Source: Symbiodinium natans
Taxonomy: Eukaryota > Sar > Dinophyceae > Suessiales > Symbiodiniaceae
Length of the DNA: 27,500 nt
Reading direction: 5' to 3'
Assembly (NCBI GenBank): GCA_905221605.1
Contig: CAJNDS010002379.1
Location: forward strand, 1,282,501-1,310,000
Shown piece by piece: positions 23,301-26,300 of the stretch (the first letter of the stretch is position 1; the number at the start of each line of letters is the position of its first letter). A model generated the notes under the pieces. The model had not been told where the DNA came from. It did no database searches and saw nothing but the letters and a program-made list of their open reading frames with translations. The position numbers were made by a program, and so were the translations under genes.

Positions 23301-26300
23301 GGGGGGTGAGGGAGTTTAGGGGGTTTAGGGTTTGGGTGCAGCGGGTTTAGGGTTTAGGGGTTAATTAGGTTTTCGGTTTGTTTTGGCTTGCACTTATGAA
23401 CCTCATTATGAGCCCTAAGCACTTGCGGTTTAGCAAGGTCTTGGGTTCAGAGCTTTCGTGTGTCAGAACTCGGGATCTTCACCTTTAATTCCCAAGCCCG
23501 AGAAACCCTAAACCCTGAGAGCCCTAGACCCTGAAACCCAAACCCTGAACTCTAAAGTCCAAGAGCAACCCCAGCTAAACCCTGTACCTCGAAAACCCTA
23601 AACCCTGAACCCGAAACCCTAGACCCTAAACCCCAAACCCTACTAAACCCTAAACCCTAAACCCTAAACCCTAAACCCGAAACCCGAAACCCTAAACCCT
23701 AAACCCTAAACCCTAAACCCTAAACCCTAACCCTGAACCCCAAACCCTCAACCCAAGATTCCGGCAACAGCTGCGGGAGCTGATGGCCAGCGTGCGATCG
23801 ACGACGCCCCACTTCATCAGGCTGAGTTTGGGGTTTCGGGTTGGTGGGGTTTAGGGTTTGGGGTTTAGGGTTTGGGGTTCAGGGTTTAGGGTTTAGAATT
23901 AGGCAAAACGATGAGAAAGTATCCCAGATCTGGGCTTCGTTCGGACTCCGCGAAGCGTCGATTGCCGGAGCCAAAGCAGACGAGAACCCGAAAACCCTAT
24001 AAAGACACACCCTCAAGCCCCAAAAGCCCCCACACCCAAAGCCCCCAACACTCCTAACACCCCCTAAACCCCCGCAAGACCCCCCAAACCCCCCCAGCCT
24101 TAAAAACCCGGAGGTGCATCAAGCCAAACCCGCAGAACAAGCCGCAGGCACCTGGGAGTTTAGGGTTTAGGATTTAGGGTAGCCTGGCTTCAAAGGTTGA
24201 ATCTTCTTGGGCTTTTGGCCTCCGTAGGTACTCCCGTGTGGAAGTATCGTGGCTGATATAGGATTTAGGGTCTAGGGTTTAGGCCTAGGGTTTATGGCTT
24301 ATGGTTTAGGGACTTTTGGGAGAACTATCAGTCGAAACTCATCTGTTGATCAGGCTGTCCGCTGTTACCCGCGCTTGGCGCCTGACAGGTCTTGCACAGA
24401 AGTTCGGTGGTGGAGCAGCTGAGATACCAGGGCGTTTTGGAGGCCATGCTGAGACCTTCAACCTCAAGCCCTAAACCCGAAACCCTAAACCCTAAACCCT
24501 AAAACCTAAACCCTAAACCCTAAACCCTAGACCCTAGACCCTAGACCCTAGACCCTAGACCCTAGACCCTAAACCCTAAACCCTAAACCCTTACTCAACA
24601 CAACCCGAGGCAGCTTGCCCCTTGCCCTGTGAAATCCCGTTTTCCCGTTGTCTACTCAACACATATCCCTAACAAACCCCCGAGGTCATTAGGTGGATCT
24701 TTGCTGGGCCAAGCTTTGGGGATTTTGAGGACCCCGGGACTGCACGTCCAAGCCAGGTCTGAGACTTGGGGTTTAGGGTTTAGGGTTTAGGGTTTGGGGT
24801 TTGGGGTTTGGGGTTTAGGGTTTAGGGTTTAGGGTTTAGGTTGAGAGGGTCTAGAGGTTTTGTAAACTTAGAGGCTTTTAGGCCGGGCGGGTACTGAGAG
24901 GGTCTAGAGGTGTTGTGCGTCACAAAACGAGCTTAGGGACCTCGAGCCCCGCCCCAGTGCACGAGGTGTTGAAGGCTGGGATTCGCTGCGAAGGTTGATC
25001 TGAGGTTTCAGGTTTCCACTTCTGGGGTTTAGGTCACCCTAAGCCCTAAACCTTAAACCCTAAACCCGGCAGGCAATCCGTGTCAGCAGGGCCGGCTACC
25101 CCGTGCGGCACCGCCATCGCGAGGCAAGGGCCAGAGCTTACCCACTACTCCAACACCCTGAGTCCCCGAACGTAGGGTTTAGGGTTTCGGGTTTAGGGTT
25201 TAGGGTTCAGGGCTCAGGGCTCAGGGTTTAAAGGGTTGAGGGTTTAGGTTTAGTCTGTTGCAAGGCCGTGCTGGAGTACTGGCGCTTGGAGAAGCCCATG
25301 TGGTCAAGGCCCAGCGCAGTGGGAGGGCTGGAATGGGCTTGGGGGCTTAGGAATTAGGGCTTAGGGTTTAAGATTTAGGGCTCAGGTCTTAGGGTTCAGG
25401 GTTTAGAGTTTCGGGAGCTTTGGGGTTGAGGAGCTAAAGGCTTGAGGGTCGGGTGCGCCTCTACATAATGTCGCGGATGGCTATACCGAGTTTCAAAAAG
25501 TCAGGTGCCTTTGACCTTGTCGATCTAAATCCGTTTTTGCGGCACACGAAATATGAGACTGCGTAGTATTACCCTAAACCGCACGCGGGATCATAGTTGT
25601 ATCGCTGCCCACATGGATGCTCGGATCCGCAGTTCGGCTGTCACCTGCGTGATGCATGAGGTTTGAGAGGGGGTCTTAGCGTGGAATTTTGGGTTTGGGG
25701 TTTAGGGTTTAGGGTTTATAGGGAAAATCTACCGTCATGGTGACGTGTCGCTGCTTGAGTCGAAACAGACCGCGCGATGGGGCCACATGATCCCTTTTGA
25801 ACCCTACACCCTAAACTGCAACATCCTAAACCCTGACCTGAACCCTAAACCCTAAACCCTAAACCCTAGAACCTAAACCCTAAACCCTAAACCCTAAACC
25901 CTAAACCCTAAACCCTAAACCCTAAACCCTAAACCCTAAACCCTAAACCCTAAACCCTAAACCCTAAACCCTAAACCCTAAACCCTAGCCCTAAACCCTA
26001 TACCCTAAACCCTTCTGGCAAGGCTGGAGTTCGAGGTGGGCCGAGGTGAATACGCCGAAGCTGCGCGCCTCCTCTTCCGGTGCCGCGGAGACGTCTGGGT
26101 GGAGATATTTAGGGCCTGTTTTTGTGGGGGTTGCCACTTTGGGGGTTTAGGGTTTAGGGTTTAGGGTTTAGGGTTTAGGGTTTAGGGTTTAGGGCTTAGG
26201 GGTGTTCAGGGGTTTTTTGCGGGTTTTTAGGGTTTAGGGTTAAGGGTTTTAGGGTGAGGCACAGCCCGACACCCTAAAGCCTCTCAACCCCCGAAGCCTT

